Assembly (NCBI RefSeq): GCF_000336575.1
Contig: NZ_AOPO01000001.1
Span: forward strand, 955,937 to 1,019,936
From: Vreelandella titanicae BH1
GTDB taxonomy: Bacteria > Pseudomonadota > Gammaproteobacteria > Pseudomonadales > Halomonadaceae
DNA length: 64,000 bases
Direction of reading: 5' to 3'
Shown: piece by piece, positions 48,868 through 58,207 of the stretch
How the letters are laid out: the number at the start of each line of letters is the position of its first letter
Position numbering within the stretch: the first letter of the stretch is position 1
Made by a program: the position numbers and the translations under genes
The notes under the pieces: model-generated
Seen by the model: the letters and a program-made list of their open reading frames with translations, nothing else
What the model was told of the DNA's origin: nothing
The model's database searches: none

Positions 48868-48961
48868 CCAGTCATCAATGTCTATAAAAGTCTTTATGTA
48901 AATTACGTTACGAAATTATTATTACCTCTTTATGAGTCGGCGTCGTGGCCGGGAGAAGCCA

Positions 48962-50191
48962 ATGCAGCAGTCTAATCAGGCGGTTAAGGGAGCGCTGACG
49001 CATGACATTGTGATTGTGGGTGGGGGGCTGGTAGGCGCCAGTTTAGGCTGCGCCCTGGCGCCGCTGATTGAACGCTATGGCTGGCGTGTGGCGATCATTG
49101 AGTCGGCGCCTATGGCTGTTCAGCCACAGGAAACGACCTGGCAGCCCAGTTTTGATTCCCGGGCCAGTGCGATTGCAGAAGGTTCAGCCCAGCGCTTCCA
49201 GCAGTTGGGTGTGTGGGAAGCGATGCGTGATGAGGCCACGCCTATCAAGCGCATTCACATCAGTGAGCGCGGCCGCTTAGGAGCGACACGGCTGAGTGCT
49301 GACGAGCTGGGCGTCGCCGCGCTGGGGCATGTAATCCCCAATGCGTGGATGGGCCGTGTGCTGCACCAACGGCTTGCCCAACTGCCGCTGGAGTGGCACT
49401 GCCCTGCGAAGGTTGAGCAACTTACTCCCGTGGCTAATGGGCATGATCTGCAGCTCTCAGACGGTAGCCAGTTGACGGCAGGACTAACGGTATTGGCAGA
49501 TGGGGGACGCTCTGGTCTTAAAGAGCAGTTAGGTATTGGCAGCCGCCATGAATCTTACCAGCAGACGGCGCTGATCGCTCACGTGGGGGTAAGCCAGCCC
49601 CACATGGGCGTCGCTTATGAGCGCTTTACCTCCCAAGGACCAATGGCGCTGTTGCCGCTCCCCGGCCAGGCCATGGAGCTCATCTGGACGCACCCCAGTG
49701 GTAGCGAACAAGCTCGTATGGCGCTTCCCGAGCGTGAATTCCTGCTGCAACTTCAGTGTGCCTTTGGCGACCGAGTGGGTCGCTTTACCCGGGTCGGCAC
49801 CCGGCACGCTTATCCGCTTTCACTGGTCACCGCTGAAGAACCGGTGCGTCCAGGGCTGGCGGTATTGGGTAACGCTGCCCACGCTTTGCACCCGGTCGCG
49901 GGGCAGGGGTTCAACTTGGCCCTGCGTGGGGTAATGGATCTGGTCGAAGCGCTGGAGCAGGGTGAGCAGGCCAAGCGGCCGTTGGGCGATATGAGTACGC
50001 TGCAAGCCTTTGAGAAGCAGCGCTCCCGAGACCGCGCCAATGTGATTCGCTTTAGCGACGGCCTAGTGCGGCTATTCGGGCTCTCCTTCCCGCTGTTGCC
50101 CCATGCCCGGGCCGCGGGGTTAATCGGCTTGAATCTAATTGGGCCCCTGCGGCGAGGGCTGGCTCGCCGCGCCATGGGCTTAGAACGTTAA
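48962..50191 (+). CDS. ubiH: 2-octaprenyl-6-methoxyphenol hydroxylase UbiH
   Basis: A 409-residue FAD monooxygenase of ubiquinone synthesis. The FAD dinucleotide motif is IVIVGGGLVGASLG, the second motif is TVLADGGRSGLK, and the GD-type motif reads LGNAAHALHPVAGQGFNLALRG, with Asn in place of the usual Asp, as in UbiH. The ATG at 48962 follows GGGAG; an earlier in-frame ATG at 48932 is not used. It lies between pepP and ubiI as in E. coli. Confidence 0.92.
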   Translation: MQQSNQAVKGALTHDIVIVGGGLVGASLGCALAPLIERYGWRVAIIESAPMAVQPQETTWQPSFDSRASAIAEGSAQRFQQLGVWEAMRDEATPIKRIHISERGRLGATRLSADELGVAALGHVIPNAWMGRVLHQRLAQLPLEWHCPAKVEQLTPVANGHDLQLSDGSQLTAGLTVLADGGRSGLKEQLGIGSRHESYQQTALIAHVGVSQPHMGVAYERFTSQGPMALLPLPGQAMELIWTHPSGSEQARMALPEREFLLQLQCAFGDRVGRFTRVGTRHAYPLSLVTAEEPVRPGLAVLGNAAHALHPVAGQGFNLALRGVMDLVEALEQGEQAKRPLGDMSTLQAFEKQRSRDRANVIRFSDGLVRLFGLSFPLLPHARAAGLIGLNLIGPLRRGLARRAMGLER

Positions 50192-50232
50192 GCTTATACA
50201 TCCTAGGCTATGAATATGAACAAGGGAACGCT

Positions 50233-51513
50233 ATGCATACGGACTCATCCATTGCGAAGCCGTCGGTGGAAAGCTTTGAAGCGATTATTGTTGGCGGTGG
50301 TATGGTCGGCACCGCGCTCTGTGCGCTGTTAGCCCAGGCGGGCATGCAGGTAGCACTTGTTGAGGCAAAGCCCGCGCCGTTAAGCCTTGAGAATGCCACT
50401 AGCCAGCTGCCAGCCCCGCGGGTTAGCGCGTTAACGCCGGTCTCTCAACGTTTGCTAACCCATTTGGGCGCTTGGCCTGCGATGCAGAAAACCCGGGTAA
50501 CCCCCTACCAAGGCATGCAGGTATGGGATGCCGAAGGGAGTGGTGAAATTACCTTTTCCGCCGACGAGGCGGGAGTCGCGGTGCTGGGCCATATTGTTGA
50601 GAATGCGGTGACGCTGGCCGCGCTCAATCATCAGGTTGTTGGCCATCCCAATGTCACCCCATTTTTTGGCGCTCGCCTACAGGCGCTGCAGCGCGCAAGC
50701 TCACCTCCTTCAAAGCAAGCCTCAAGTGGCGACTGGCTGATACTTGACGATGGGCGACAGCTACATGCGCCGTTAATCATCGCCGCAGATGGTGCCCACT
50801 CGGTGCTGCGCGAAATGGCCGGTATTGAGGTGGCCAGCGACGATATGCAGCAGGAGGCAGTGGTAACCACCGTTACGTGCGCCAAGTCCCATGGTGGCGC
50901 TGCTCGGCAAGCGTTTATTGACGGTCGCCCACTGGCGTTTCTGCCGTTAACCGTGGAAGGGAATGACCATTACTGCTCAATCGTATGGTCAACCACGCCG
51001 GAGCACGCCGCTGAGCTTAGTGAACTTTCCCAGCAAGCCCTGGGAGAGACGCTAGGTGAGGCGTTTGGTCTCCGCTTAGGAGAGGTAACAGCCTGCGATA
51101 AAGCCCACCGTTTTCCGTTAGTGCAGCGTCATGCCCGCCACTATGTGCAGCCGCATTTTGCTCTGGTGGGCGACGCTGCCCACAACATTCACCCGCTGGC
51201 GGGTCAGGGCGTCAATTTAGGCCTTATGGATGCGGCGGTCTTGGCAGAAGAGGTGGTGCATGCCTGGCAGCGCGGCGCGCCCTGGGGAGAGTTAAGCACC
51301 TTGAAGCGCTATGAGCGCCGGCGGCGCTTTGATAACAGTGCCATGCTGGGGCTGATGAAGGGCTTTAAAGTACTGTTCGGCAGCCACGATCCGGCGTTGA
51401 CGCTGGCGCGTAACCTGGGGATGAGTGGCATGAACCAGTTGGTGCCACTAAAGCGGGTATTAATGCGGCAGGCGACCGGGGAGCGCGGCCGCCTGCCGCT
51501 TAGCTGTCGTTAA
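50233..51513 (+). CDS. ubiI: 2-octaprenylphenol hydroxylase UbiI (VisC family)
   Basis: A 426-residue FAD monooxygenase related to UbiH. FAD motifs: AIIVGGGMVGTALCALLA, IIAADGAHSVLREMAG and LVGDAAHNIHPLAGQGVNLGLMD. In E. coli the gene after ubiH is visC/ubiI, which performs C5 hydroxylation; the order here supports that. UbiF (C6) remains possible as the families are alike. The ATG at 50233 follows AAGGGAACGCT. Confidence 0.85.
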   Translation: MHTDSSIAKPSVESFEAIIVGGGMVGTALCALLAQAGMQVALVEAKPAPLSLENATSQLPAPRVSALTPVSQRLLTHLGAWPAMQKTRVTPYQGMQVWDAEGSGEITFSADEAGVAVLGHIVENAVTLAALNHQVVGHPNVTPFFGARLQALQRASSPPSKQASSGDWLILDDGRQLHAPLIIAADGAHSVLREMAGIEVASDDMQQEAVVTTVTCAKSHGGAARQAFIDGRPLAFLPLTVEGNDHYCSIVWSTTPEHAAELSELSQQALGETLGEAFGLRLGEVTACDKAHRFPLVQRHARHYVQPHFALVGDAAHNIHPLAGQGVNLGLMDAAVLAEEVVHAWQRGAPWGELSTLKRYERRRRFDNSAMLGLMKGFKVLFGSHDPALTLARNLGMSGMNQLVPLKRVLMRQATGERGRLPLSCR

Positions 51514-51541
51514 ACCGGGCTGTCGTTAAATCAGGTTGCCG

Positions 51542-52858
51542 TCAACGCCGTTGACGGTCGACTACGTTGAGTGCTTTAAGCAGATTAAGCGCCTCGCTGA
51601 GTTGGTAATCATTGAGTAGTCGCTCGGCCATTTCCTGGCGATCCCGTGGCGCCTGCTGAGCGCTTAGGTGGCCCTCGAGGTCGGCTTCGCGAATCTCCCG
51701 GCGGCTCTCGGCGACTTCCAAGCGACCACGGACAACGTCTACATCGGGCTCAATGCCTTGGGCCTGAATGGAGCGTCCGTTGGGAGTGTAGTAGAGCGCC
51801 GTGGTAAGTTTGAGTCCTTCGCCATTACCGAGTGGCATAATCTGCTGCACTGAACCTTTACCAAAACTATCGGTGCCCATAATCACACCACGCCGCTGAT
51901 CCTGCAGCGCCCCGGCGACGATTTCCGCCGCTGACGCACTGCCACCATTGATCAACACGACCAGCGGCACATCGGCAGCGGGCGTGGTGGGTGAGGCAGA
52001 GAACGACATTTCGGTATCTGAGAGGCGCCCCTCGGTATACACGATCAAGCCCTCATCCAGGAACAGGTCGGCAATGCCGACGGCGGCCTGTAGCACCCCA
52101 CCGGGGTTATTACGTAAATCGAGTATCAACCCTTCTAAAGGCTGTTCGCGAGCCATAAGCTCAAGCGCATCGCGCGCCTGTTCCGGTGTGCGCGACTGAA
52201 ACTGACTAACGCGCAGGTAGCCATAACCGGGCTCGAGCAGCTCATGTTTAACGCTTTCGCTGCGAATAACCTCGCGGGTCAGAATAAATTCCCGCGGCGA
52301 ATCTTCGCCTGAACGCAGCACGCTAATGCGTAGATCGGTGCCCGGCTCACCGCGCATCAGGGTGACGGCCTCTTGCAGCGACATGCTGTCGGTGGGGGTG
52401 CCATCAATGGCGACGATAATATCGCGAGAAAGTAGCCCCGCGCGGGAAGCGGGGGTGTCGTCGATAGGCGTAATCACCATGAGCTGACCATTCTCGGTGC
52501 CCACCTCGATACCGATGCCGCCAAATTCGCCCTGAGTCGACTCGCGCAGGCTCTGGTACTCCTCCTCATCCAAGTAGGCGGAGTGGGGATCTAGCTCGCT
52601 CAGCATGCCGCGCATAGCGTTGCGCAGCAGCGTACTGTCATCGACCTCCTCAACGTAGGCACGCTTAATGCGTTCAAACACCTCGGCGAAGGTCTGAATA
52701 TCTTCCAGGGGTAGTTGGTCGTAGGATGGCTCATCCACTGCACCGCTACCGGCTGGCTGGGCGAGCAACGGTAGCGGGGCCGCCAGTAAAGCAATCGGGA
52801 GCAGGGTAGCCAAGAAGCGCTTGGCGGGGGCTGATACCCCGGTAACTGATAGCGTCAT
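51542..52858 (-). CDS. Carboxy-terminal processing protease, S41 family
   Basis: A 438-residue periplasmic serine protease with a signal peptide ending near LLAQPAG. A PDZ domain (about 110-195) contains GGIGIEVGTENGQ. The S41 domain has LDLRNNPGGVL, catalytic Ser 309 in NGGSASAAEI and the lysine partner at 334 in DSFGKGS, 25 residues later as in Tsp/CtpA. The gene is the last of gpmI-envC-ctpA, a common gammaproteobacterial trio. It is likely to process periplasmic or cell-wall enzymes. Confidence 0.92.
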   Translation of the reverse strand: MTLSVTGVSAPAKRFLATLLPIALLAAPLPLLAQPAGSGAVDEPSYDQLPLEDIQTFAEVFERIKRAYVEEVDDSTLLRNAMRGMLSELDPHSAYLDEEEYQSLRESTQGEFGGIGIEVGTENGQLMVITPIDDTPASRAGLLSRDIIVAIDGTPTDSMSLQEAVTLMRGEPGTDLRISVLRSGEDSPREFILTREVIRSESVKHELLEPGYGYLRVSQFQSRTPEQARDALELMAREQPLEGLILDLRNNPGGVLQAAVGIADLFLDEGLIVYTEGRLSDTEMSFSASPTTPAADVPLVVLINGGSASAAEIVAGALQDQRRGVIMGTDSFGKGSVQQIMPLGNGEGLKLTTALYYTPNGRSIQAQGIEPDVDVVRGRLEVAESRREIREADLEGHLSAQQAPRDRQEMAERLLNDYQLSEALNLLKALNVVDRQRR

Positions 52859-52964
52859 GCAGACTCCGCAGGGCGATAGGTGGCGCCATAGCGCGCACCC
52901 TGTCGTGGAAAGTGTTTAGTTGAAAATGAACATTGAGACATCAATAGTCATGCAGCTTATCCCG

Positions 52965-54107
52965 TCAGCGACGCGCAATCCAACGCTGTGGATTAATTGG
53001 TTCACCCCCGCGGCGAACTTCGAAGTAGAGCGCCGCGCGGGTTTGACCACCGCTATCACCTACGCGACCAATTTCATCACCGCGACTGACCTGCTGACCA
53101 GGCCTGACGCTAAACTGTTGCAGGTGAGCATGCAGCGTCATGATCTGGTCACCGTGGTCGATAATCAACAAGTTACCAAACCCCCGCATCCAGTCAGCGA
53201 ATACCACCCGGCCAGTGTGTACGGCAGTGACCGGGGTGCCCGCGCTGGCCTGAATCACAATACCGTTATAGTGCACGCCGTCGCGATGGTGAAAACTGCT
53301 GCTGATTGAACCCTGTACCGGCCAAGGCAAATCACCTTGGGTGCTTACAATATGCGTAGTAGGCGTGGGTTCAGCAAGTTTTGCCATCTCCGCCTGGATA
53401 TTACGGAGTACCCTTTCGGCCTCTTCGCGGCTCTGATTGAGGTCGGCCAGCCGCTCCTCTTCGCTTCCGTAGCGGTCATCCAGATTGGAAACAACGCCTC
53501 GCCGTTCGGTGGTGCGTTGGGCTAACAGCGCGCTTTGCTCTTCTAACTCGTCGGCCAGCGTATCGAGGCGGGCCTGCCGCTCGCTTAGTTCCTCCTGAGT
53601 ATCGGCGAGCGCCGTATCGAGGCGGGCGATAGCATTTAAGCGGCGATTGCGTGCTTCGGTCAGCCGATTCATATACGCCTGCATACGATCAAGCTCGGAC
53701 GGGTCGCCCTGGTTAAGCAGCAGTTTGAGCTGCGGCGTTGGGCCAAGGCGGTAAAGCGCTGAGAGCTGCTGGCCCAAGGCTGCATATTGATCGGCACGCT
53801 CGCTCTCCAGTCGGTCACGATGTTGACGGAGCTGGGTCGTTTCATCATTCAACTGGCGGCGCTCAGCTTGTAGCGTGTCTAAGCGCTGATGAGTCTCGGC
53901 AAGCTTGGTTTCGACTTCCTTGAGCTCGCGTTCGGCGCTATCGCGGGCCTCGCCAGTGGCGCTGAGGCGTTGGGCAACGGACTCGATCTCTTGGCCAATC
54001 GCATCCAACTGCCGGCGCGCCGCACTTTCATCCTGCTGGGCGAAGCCTGCTGGCGCATAACTTATCGCCAGCAGGAGGGTCATTGCCAAATAGCGCCGAT
54101 TAGACAT
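52965..54107 (-). CDS. envC: Murein hydrolase activator EnvC
   Basis: A 380-residue exported protein with a signal peptide (to about residue 23), a coiled coil (about 25-240) and a C-terminal LytM/M23 domain (about 260-380). The zinc ligands of active M23 enzymes are lost: the first motif reads HYNGIVI rather than HxGxD, and the last reads LYFEVR rather than HLHFEVR. Such degenerate LytM proteins activate the amidases AmiA and AmiB at the division septum. It starts at the gpmI stop codon and lies ahead of ctpA. Confidence 0.92.
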   Translation of the reverse strand: MSNRRYLAMTLLLAISYAPAGFAQQDESAARRQLDAIGQEIESVAQRLSATGEARDSAERELKEVETKLAETHQRLDTLQAERRQLNDETTQLRQHRDRLESERADQYAALGQQLSALYRLGPTPQLKLLLNQGDPSELDRMQAYMNRLTEARNRRLNAIARLDTALADTQEELSERQARLDTLADELEEQSALLAQRTTERRGVVSNLDDRYGSEEERLADLNQSREEAERVLRNIQAEMAKLAEPTPTTHIVSTQGDLPWPVQGSISSSFHHRDGVHYNGIVIQASAGTPVTAVHTGRVVFADWMRGFGNLLIIDHGDQIMTLHAHLQQFSVRPGQQVSRGDEIGRVGDSGGQTRAALYFEVRRGGEPINPQRWIARR

Positions 54108-55684
54108 TACTTATAATGGATCAGTGGTTTACCCGTCATCGCCTCGGGCTGTTTCTGATCCATCATGGTCAACAGCGTGGGGGCCAGGTCGCATAGTTTG
54201 CCCTCTTCAAGCGAGGCCGCACGTTCGCCGACGTAAATAAGCGGCACCACAAAGGTGGTGTGGGCGGTTTGCGGTGCGCCGGTTTCGGGATGAACCATCT
54301 GTTCGGCATTACCGTGGTCGGCGGTAATTAAGCAGGCGCCGCCTGCACGCTCGATGGCTTCAACGACACGACCCACGCAGGTATCGACGGTCTCAATGGC
54401 TTTTACCGCCGCATTGAAGTCGCCGGTGTGGCCGACCATATCGCCGTTAGCGTAGTTGCAAACGATGAGATCAAAGCTGCCGCCATCGATGGCGTCGACA
54501 AGCTTATCGGTAATTTCAAAAGCGCTCATTTCAGGCTTTTCGTCGTAGGTGCGTACATCACGGGGTGAGGGCACCAGGATGCGCTTCTCGCCTTCGTACT
54601 CGGCTTCATTGCCGCCTGAAAAGAAGAACGTCACGTGGGGGTACTTTTCGGTTTCGGCAATACGCAGCTGCTTCAAGCCACGCTTGGCGACGACCTCCCC
54701 CAGAGTGTCATTAAGATCAGATGGCGGGAAGGCGGCAGGCGCAGGAATGTCAGCGGCGTACTGGGTCATCATTACCAGCCCTTTACCGGCAAGCTTAGGG
54801 CATGCCCGCCGCTCGAAACCGTTGAAATCCGGCTCGGCAAAGGCACGAGTTAACTCACGGGCGCGGTCGGAGCGGAAGTTAAGGAAAATCGCTGCATCGC
54901 CATCCTGCAAAGTAACTGCTTTTTCTTTGGAACCGTCTTTGAGCGGTATGCTGCTAGCCGCCACAAATTCATCGGTTTCACCACGCTGATAGGCGTCACG
55001 CAGTGCGGTTTCAGCGCTGGTGGCGTAGTACTCTGCTTGGCCATCGGTAAGCAGACGGTAGGCCTGCTCGACGCGCTCCCAGCGGTTGTCGCGATCCATG
55101 GCGTAGAAACGGCCAATAATCGAGGCGACAAAGCCATTGTCAGCGCCCACCAGCTCGGCTAGGCGAGCATTGGCGCGCTCTATCGAGGCCAGCGCACTTT
55201 GCGGTGGCATATCACGACCATCGAGAAAGGCATGAATAAAAATACGCTGGGCCCCACGGCGTGCCGCAAGTTCGGCCACGGCAATAAAGTGGTCTTCATG
55301 GCTGTGGACGCCGCCGGGGGAGAGCAGGCCAATCAAGTGTACCGGCCGGCCATTGGCGACAGCCTCGTCAATCGGCTGGGTGAGGTTGTCATTAACATCC
55401 AGGTCGCCGTCTTCAATCGCCTTGCTGATACGGGTAAAGTCCTGATAAACGATACGTCCGGCACCAATATTCATATGGCCAACTTCAGAGTTGCCCATCT
55501 GGCCATCGGGAAGCCCCACGTTAAGGCCATCGGTGTGAACGAAGGCGTGAGGGCGGCTTTCCCACAGTTTATCCATTGTCGGCGTATGGGCAGCGGCCAC
55601 CGCATTATGGTCGCTCTCGGGGTTGTGGCCGTAGCCGTCGAGAATAATCAGCGCCACGGGGCGCGGGGTGCGAGAAGTATCCAT
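54107..55684 (-). CDS. gpmI: 2,3-bisphosphoglycerate-independent phosphoglycerate mutase
   Basis: A 525-residue manganese enzyme that interconverts 3- and 2-phosphoglycerate. [20 protein letters not shown] carries the first metal ligand; [15 protein letters not shown] holds the phosphoserine nucleophile; [11 protein letters not shown] gives the second metal site. The usual Gly after DG is Tyr (DGYGHN), which is common. The ATG at 55684 follows GAGG and a T-rich stretch. It is divergent from yibN. Confidence 0.96.
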   Translation of the reverse strand: MDTSRTPRPVALIILDGYGHNPESDHNAVAAAHTPTMDKLWESRPHAFVHTDGLNVGLPDGQMGNSEVGHMNIGAGRIVYQDFTRISKAIEDGDLDVNDNLTQPIDEAVANGRPVHLIGLLSPGGVHSHEDHFIAVAELAARRGAQRIFIHAFLDGRDMPPQSALASIERANARLAELVGADNGFVASIIGRFYAMDRDNRWERVEQAYRLLTDGQAEYYATSAETALRDAYQRGETDEFVAASSIPLKDGSKEKAVTLQDGDAAIFLNFRSDRARELTRAFAEPDFNGFERRACPKLAGKGLVMMTQYAADIPAPAAFPPSDLNDTLGEVVAKRGLKQLRIAETEKYPHVTFFFSGGNEAEYEGEKRILVPSPRDVRTYDEKPEMSAFEITDKLVDAIDGGSFDLIVCNYANGDMVGHTGDFNAAVKAIETVDTCVGRVVEAIERAGGACLITADHGNAEQMVHPETGAPQTAHTTFVVPLIYVGERAASLEEGKLCDLAPTLLTMMDQKQPEAMTGKPLIHYK

Positions 55685-55888
55685 AAAAAAACCTCGTTAA
55701 GATTGGCAAGCCGAACGACTCGAAAATTCGGGGTCGCGACAGGCGCACGCTTGGGGCATCATAACGCAGGCAACTGCCAGGCGTCATGAGTTAGGCCTGC
55801 GCGGGAAGCTATCTGACGTGTATACTTGTCGCGTTTTGGCAGCGGTTAGGCCGCTTTTTTCTGCATAGACCAAGAGATTGTGTTCGCG

Positions 55889-56311
55889 ATGATCGATCAG
55901 GTGTTCGAATTCGTACAGAACCACCCCCTGCTAGTTGGGGCATTTTTGCTGGTGCTGATAGCGTGGATTATTTATGAAACGCGCAGCGCCGCCACGAATG
56001 CACTGACTGCCTCGCAGGCCACTCAGCTTATCAACCGCGAAGACGCGGTGGTGCTGGATATCCGTGAAAACAAAGACTTCAAAGCCGGGCATATCGCGGG
56101 GGCGCGCAACATTCCGCAGAGCAACCTCGATAGCCGCATGAGCGAACTGGATAAAGTAAAAGCCCAGCCGGTCATCGTGGTTTGCAAGCACGGTCAGAGT
56201 TCTGGCGCCGCACAGGCCAAGCTCACCAAAGCAGGCTTTGAGCGTGCTTACAAGTTGAGAGGCGGTATGGCGCAGTGGCAAGGCGACGGCCTTCCGGTGG
56301 TTAAAAAGTAA
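55889..56311 (+). CDS. Rhodanese-domain membrane protein (YibN-like)
   Basis: About 140 residues: an N-terminal transmembrane helix (HPLLVGAFLLVLIAWIIYE) and a single rhodanese domain with active-site cysteine in VVCKHGQSSG and the conserved DIRENKDFKAGHIAGARNIP. In E. coli the homologous yibN lies before grxC-secB; here secB follows directly and grxC is missing. The start may be the GTG at 55880 or the ATG at 55889; spacing from AAGAGA slightly favours the ATG. Confidence 0.88.
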   Translation: MIDQVFEFVQNHPLLVGAFLLVLIAWIIYETRSAATNALTASQATQLINREDAVVLDIRENKDFKAGHIAGARNIPQSNLDSRMSELDKVKAQPVIVVCKHGQSSGAAQAKLTKAGFERAYKLRGGMAQWQGDGLPVVKK

Positions 56312-56352
56312 GCAACGCTACCTTTATTTAATGAACAATCAGGAGTTTTCTC

Positions 56353-56853
56353 ATGGCGGAAGATAACAACACCCCGCAGGCTGGTGCCGCGGCGGACGAA
56401 AAACCGCAGCTCAAATTCTCGCTGCAGCGTATTTATGTAAAAGATATTTCGTTTGAAGCGCCCAATTCGCCCTCGGTGTTTAAGCAGGCGTTCAAACCTA
56501 AGGTGAACCTGGATCTTAATACCACCAGCACTAAAATTGCTGATGACCAGTATGAAGTGGTGGTCAAAGTCACTGCCCAGGTGAACGACAACGAAACCGG
56601 TACCACCTCTTTCCTGGCGGAAGTAGAACAGGCGGGCCTTTTCCGTATTGCCGGTATTGAAGGTGCGCAGTTGGATCAAACCCTAGGTGCCTTCTGCCCT
56701 AACCTGCTGTTCCCCTACGCCCGCGAGTGCGTGGATAACCTGGTCAACCGTGGTGGTTTCCCGCCACTGATGCTGGCACCGGTTAACTTCGAAGCGATGT
56801 ACGCTCAGCGTAAGCAGCGCGAAGCTAAGCAAGCCGCCGAAAACACTCACTAA
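56353..56853 (+). CDS. secB: Protein-export chaperone SecB
   Basis: A 166-residue tetrameric chaperone that holds preproteins and delivers them to SecA. LKFSLQRIYVKDISFEAPNSP, the FLAEVEQAGLFRI strand and the LFPYARECVDNLVNRGGFPPLMLAPVNF block (here with all usual residues) identify it. An acidic N-terminal segment is somewhat longer than in E. coli. The ATG at 56353 follows AGGAG. rsmE starts three bases later. Confidence 0.96.
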   Translation: MAEDNNTPQAGAAADEKPQLKFSLQRIYVKDISFEAPNSPSVFKQAFKPKVNLDLNTTSTKIADDQYEVVVKVTAQVNDNETGTTSFLAEVEQAGLFRIAGIEGAQLDQTLGAFCPNLLFPYARECVDNLVNRGGFPPLMLAPVNFEAMYAQRKQREAKQAAENTH

Positions 56854-56856
56854 GCG

Positions 56857-57633
56857 ATGCCAAAAGCCATGTCAGAAACGCACGCCGCTGATTGGTACGC
56901 CCTGCATGGCAAAATGCCACGTCTCTATGTGCCTGCTGCTTTCGTAGCAGGCAGAGAACTTGCATTGCCTGATGGCCCGGCGCGCCACATCACCCGTGTG
57001 TTGCGCATGGGCGAAGGTGCACCGTTGGTGCTATTTGACGGCCAAGGTATCGAGGCGGGGGTGCGCTTGGCGGACGTTAGCCGCAAGCAGACGCTCGTGC
57101 GGGTCGAAGCGGTATGGTCGGGCAGTGGTGAATCGCCGCTGTCTGTCCATTTAGGCCAGGCCATCTCTAAAGGCGACCGAATGGATTATGCCATTCAGAA
57201 GGCCGTCGAGTTGGGCGTTGCGGCAATTACTCCACTGTATACCGAGCGCGGTGATGTGCGCTTAAAGGGCGACCGTGAAGATAAAAAGCTCGCCCACTGG
57301 CAGGCAGTGGCGGCCAGTGCCTGCGAGCAGAGTGGCCGTGCGGTGGTGCCCCAAGTGCATTCACCGATGCCGTTATCAGCATGGCTTGAAGAGCGCCAGG
57401 AGCCGCTGCGCTTGATGCTGCATCTAGCGACCGGCAATGCGTTTGATCGCCAAGACCGACCGGCTTCGGTAGCGCTGCTTATCGGCCCTGAAGGCGGTTT
57501 AAGCGAGAGTGATATCGCCGCTGCCCAAACCGCTGACTTTACGCCGCTGACTCTTGGCCCACGGGTTTTGCGTACGGAGACGGCACCGGTGGTGGCGCTT
57601 TCGTTGCTGCAGCACTACTTTGGTGATTTGTAA
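56857..57633 (+). CDS. rsmE: 16S rRNA (uracil1498-N3)-methyltransferase
   Basis: A SPOUT methyltransferase of up to 258 residues that makes m3U1498. The N-terminal PUA-like part has MPRLYVPAAF and HITRVLRMGEGAPLVLFDG; the SPOUT knot has LLIGPEGGLSESDI and LGPRVLRTETAPV. The start is uncertain: the frame opens at 56857 right after secB, but family proteins usually begin near MPRLYVP at 56914. Neither site has a strong ribosome binding site. Confidence 0.92.
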   Translation: MPKAMSETHAADWYALHGKMPRLYVPAAFVAGRELALPDGPARHITRVLRMGEGAPLVLFDGQGIEAGVRLADVSRKQTLVRVEAVWSGSGESPLSVHLGQAISKGDRMDYAIQKAVELGVAAITPLYTERGDVRLKGDREDKKLAHWQAVAASACEQSGRAVVPQVHSPMPLSAWLEERQEPLRLMLHLATGNAFDRQDRPASVALLIGPEGGLSESDIAAAQTADFTPLTLGPRVLRTETAPVVALSLLQHYFGDL

Positions 57634-57658
57634 GTACTTACTATCAATCGAAGCCTTG

Positions 57659-58207
57659 TCAAACTGCTTTGCCCCTTCGCTCGCTTGCCCCTGAGCTCTT
57701 TGTCTCTGATTCCGGCCCATTTCGATATGCCTGCTGAAGGCCCTTAAGCACGATGGGTTTAAGCATCGGCAGCGGTTCACCTGATAGCCCACTGATCACC
57801 AGCAAGCGGTGTTGTCGGCCTTGCGCATAGCCCAGATAGCAGGGCAGCCATATCGGCGTTGGGGCGCTATCCAGCACTTGAATTCGCCAGTGGCGTGGTG
57901 TCGCCATGCGCTCCCATAGCCACAGCTGGTCCAGTGCTTCTGGCGTTGGCGGTAAGCCGCTATCAATGTTAAGTGCTGAGCTGGGTTCTTCGGCCTGGGT
58001 GGGTAGTTCGGTGCCCACTAGTAGTAGTGCACGGCGCATTTCCTTAGCACACAGTAACCAAGCACCCGCTGCACCATTCGATAGGCCTAGCGGTGCCGTC
58101 CAGAGGCCAACCCAGGCAGGTTCGCAAGCCGTCGCGCCAAGGCGCTGTAAGCACCGTTTAGCAGCATCTTCTTCAATCCGCCGCGCAAGTGTTAAGCGTT
58201 CAGCCAT
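57659..58207 (-). CDS. Conserved hypothetical protein, unknown
   Basis: A 182-residue soluble protein without a signal peptide that I do not recognise. It starts MAERLTLARRIEEDAAKRCL, is rich in tryptophan and leucine in the middle (LDQLWLWERMATPRHW), and ends in a polar tail. No catalytic motif is plain. Its start overlaps the last codons of the symporter gene by eight bases, so it may be a cytoplasmic partner translated with it. Ordinary base composition argues for a real gene. Confidence 0.65.
   Translation of the reverse strand: MAERLTLARRIEEDAAKRCLQRLGATACEPAWVGLWTAPLGLSNGAAGAWLLCAKEMRRALLLVGTELPTQAEEPSSALNIDSGLPPTPEALDQLWLWERMATPRHWRIQVLDSAPTPIWLPCYLGYAQGRQHRLLVISGLSGEPLPMLKPIVLKGLQQAYRNGPESETKSSGASERRGKAV

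Noticed and set aside
55199..55789. Plus-strand open frame of 196 codons within and before gpmI
   Set aside because: Mostly antisense to gpmI, and no ribosome binding site or recognisable domain.
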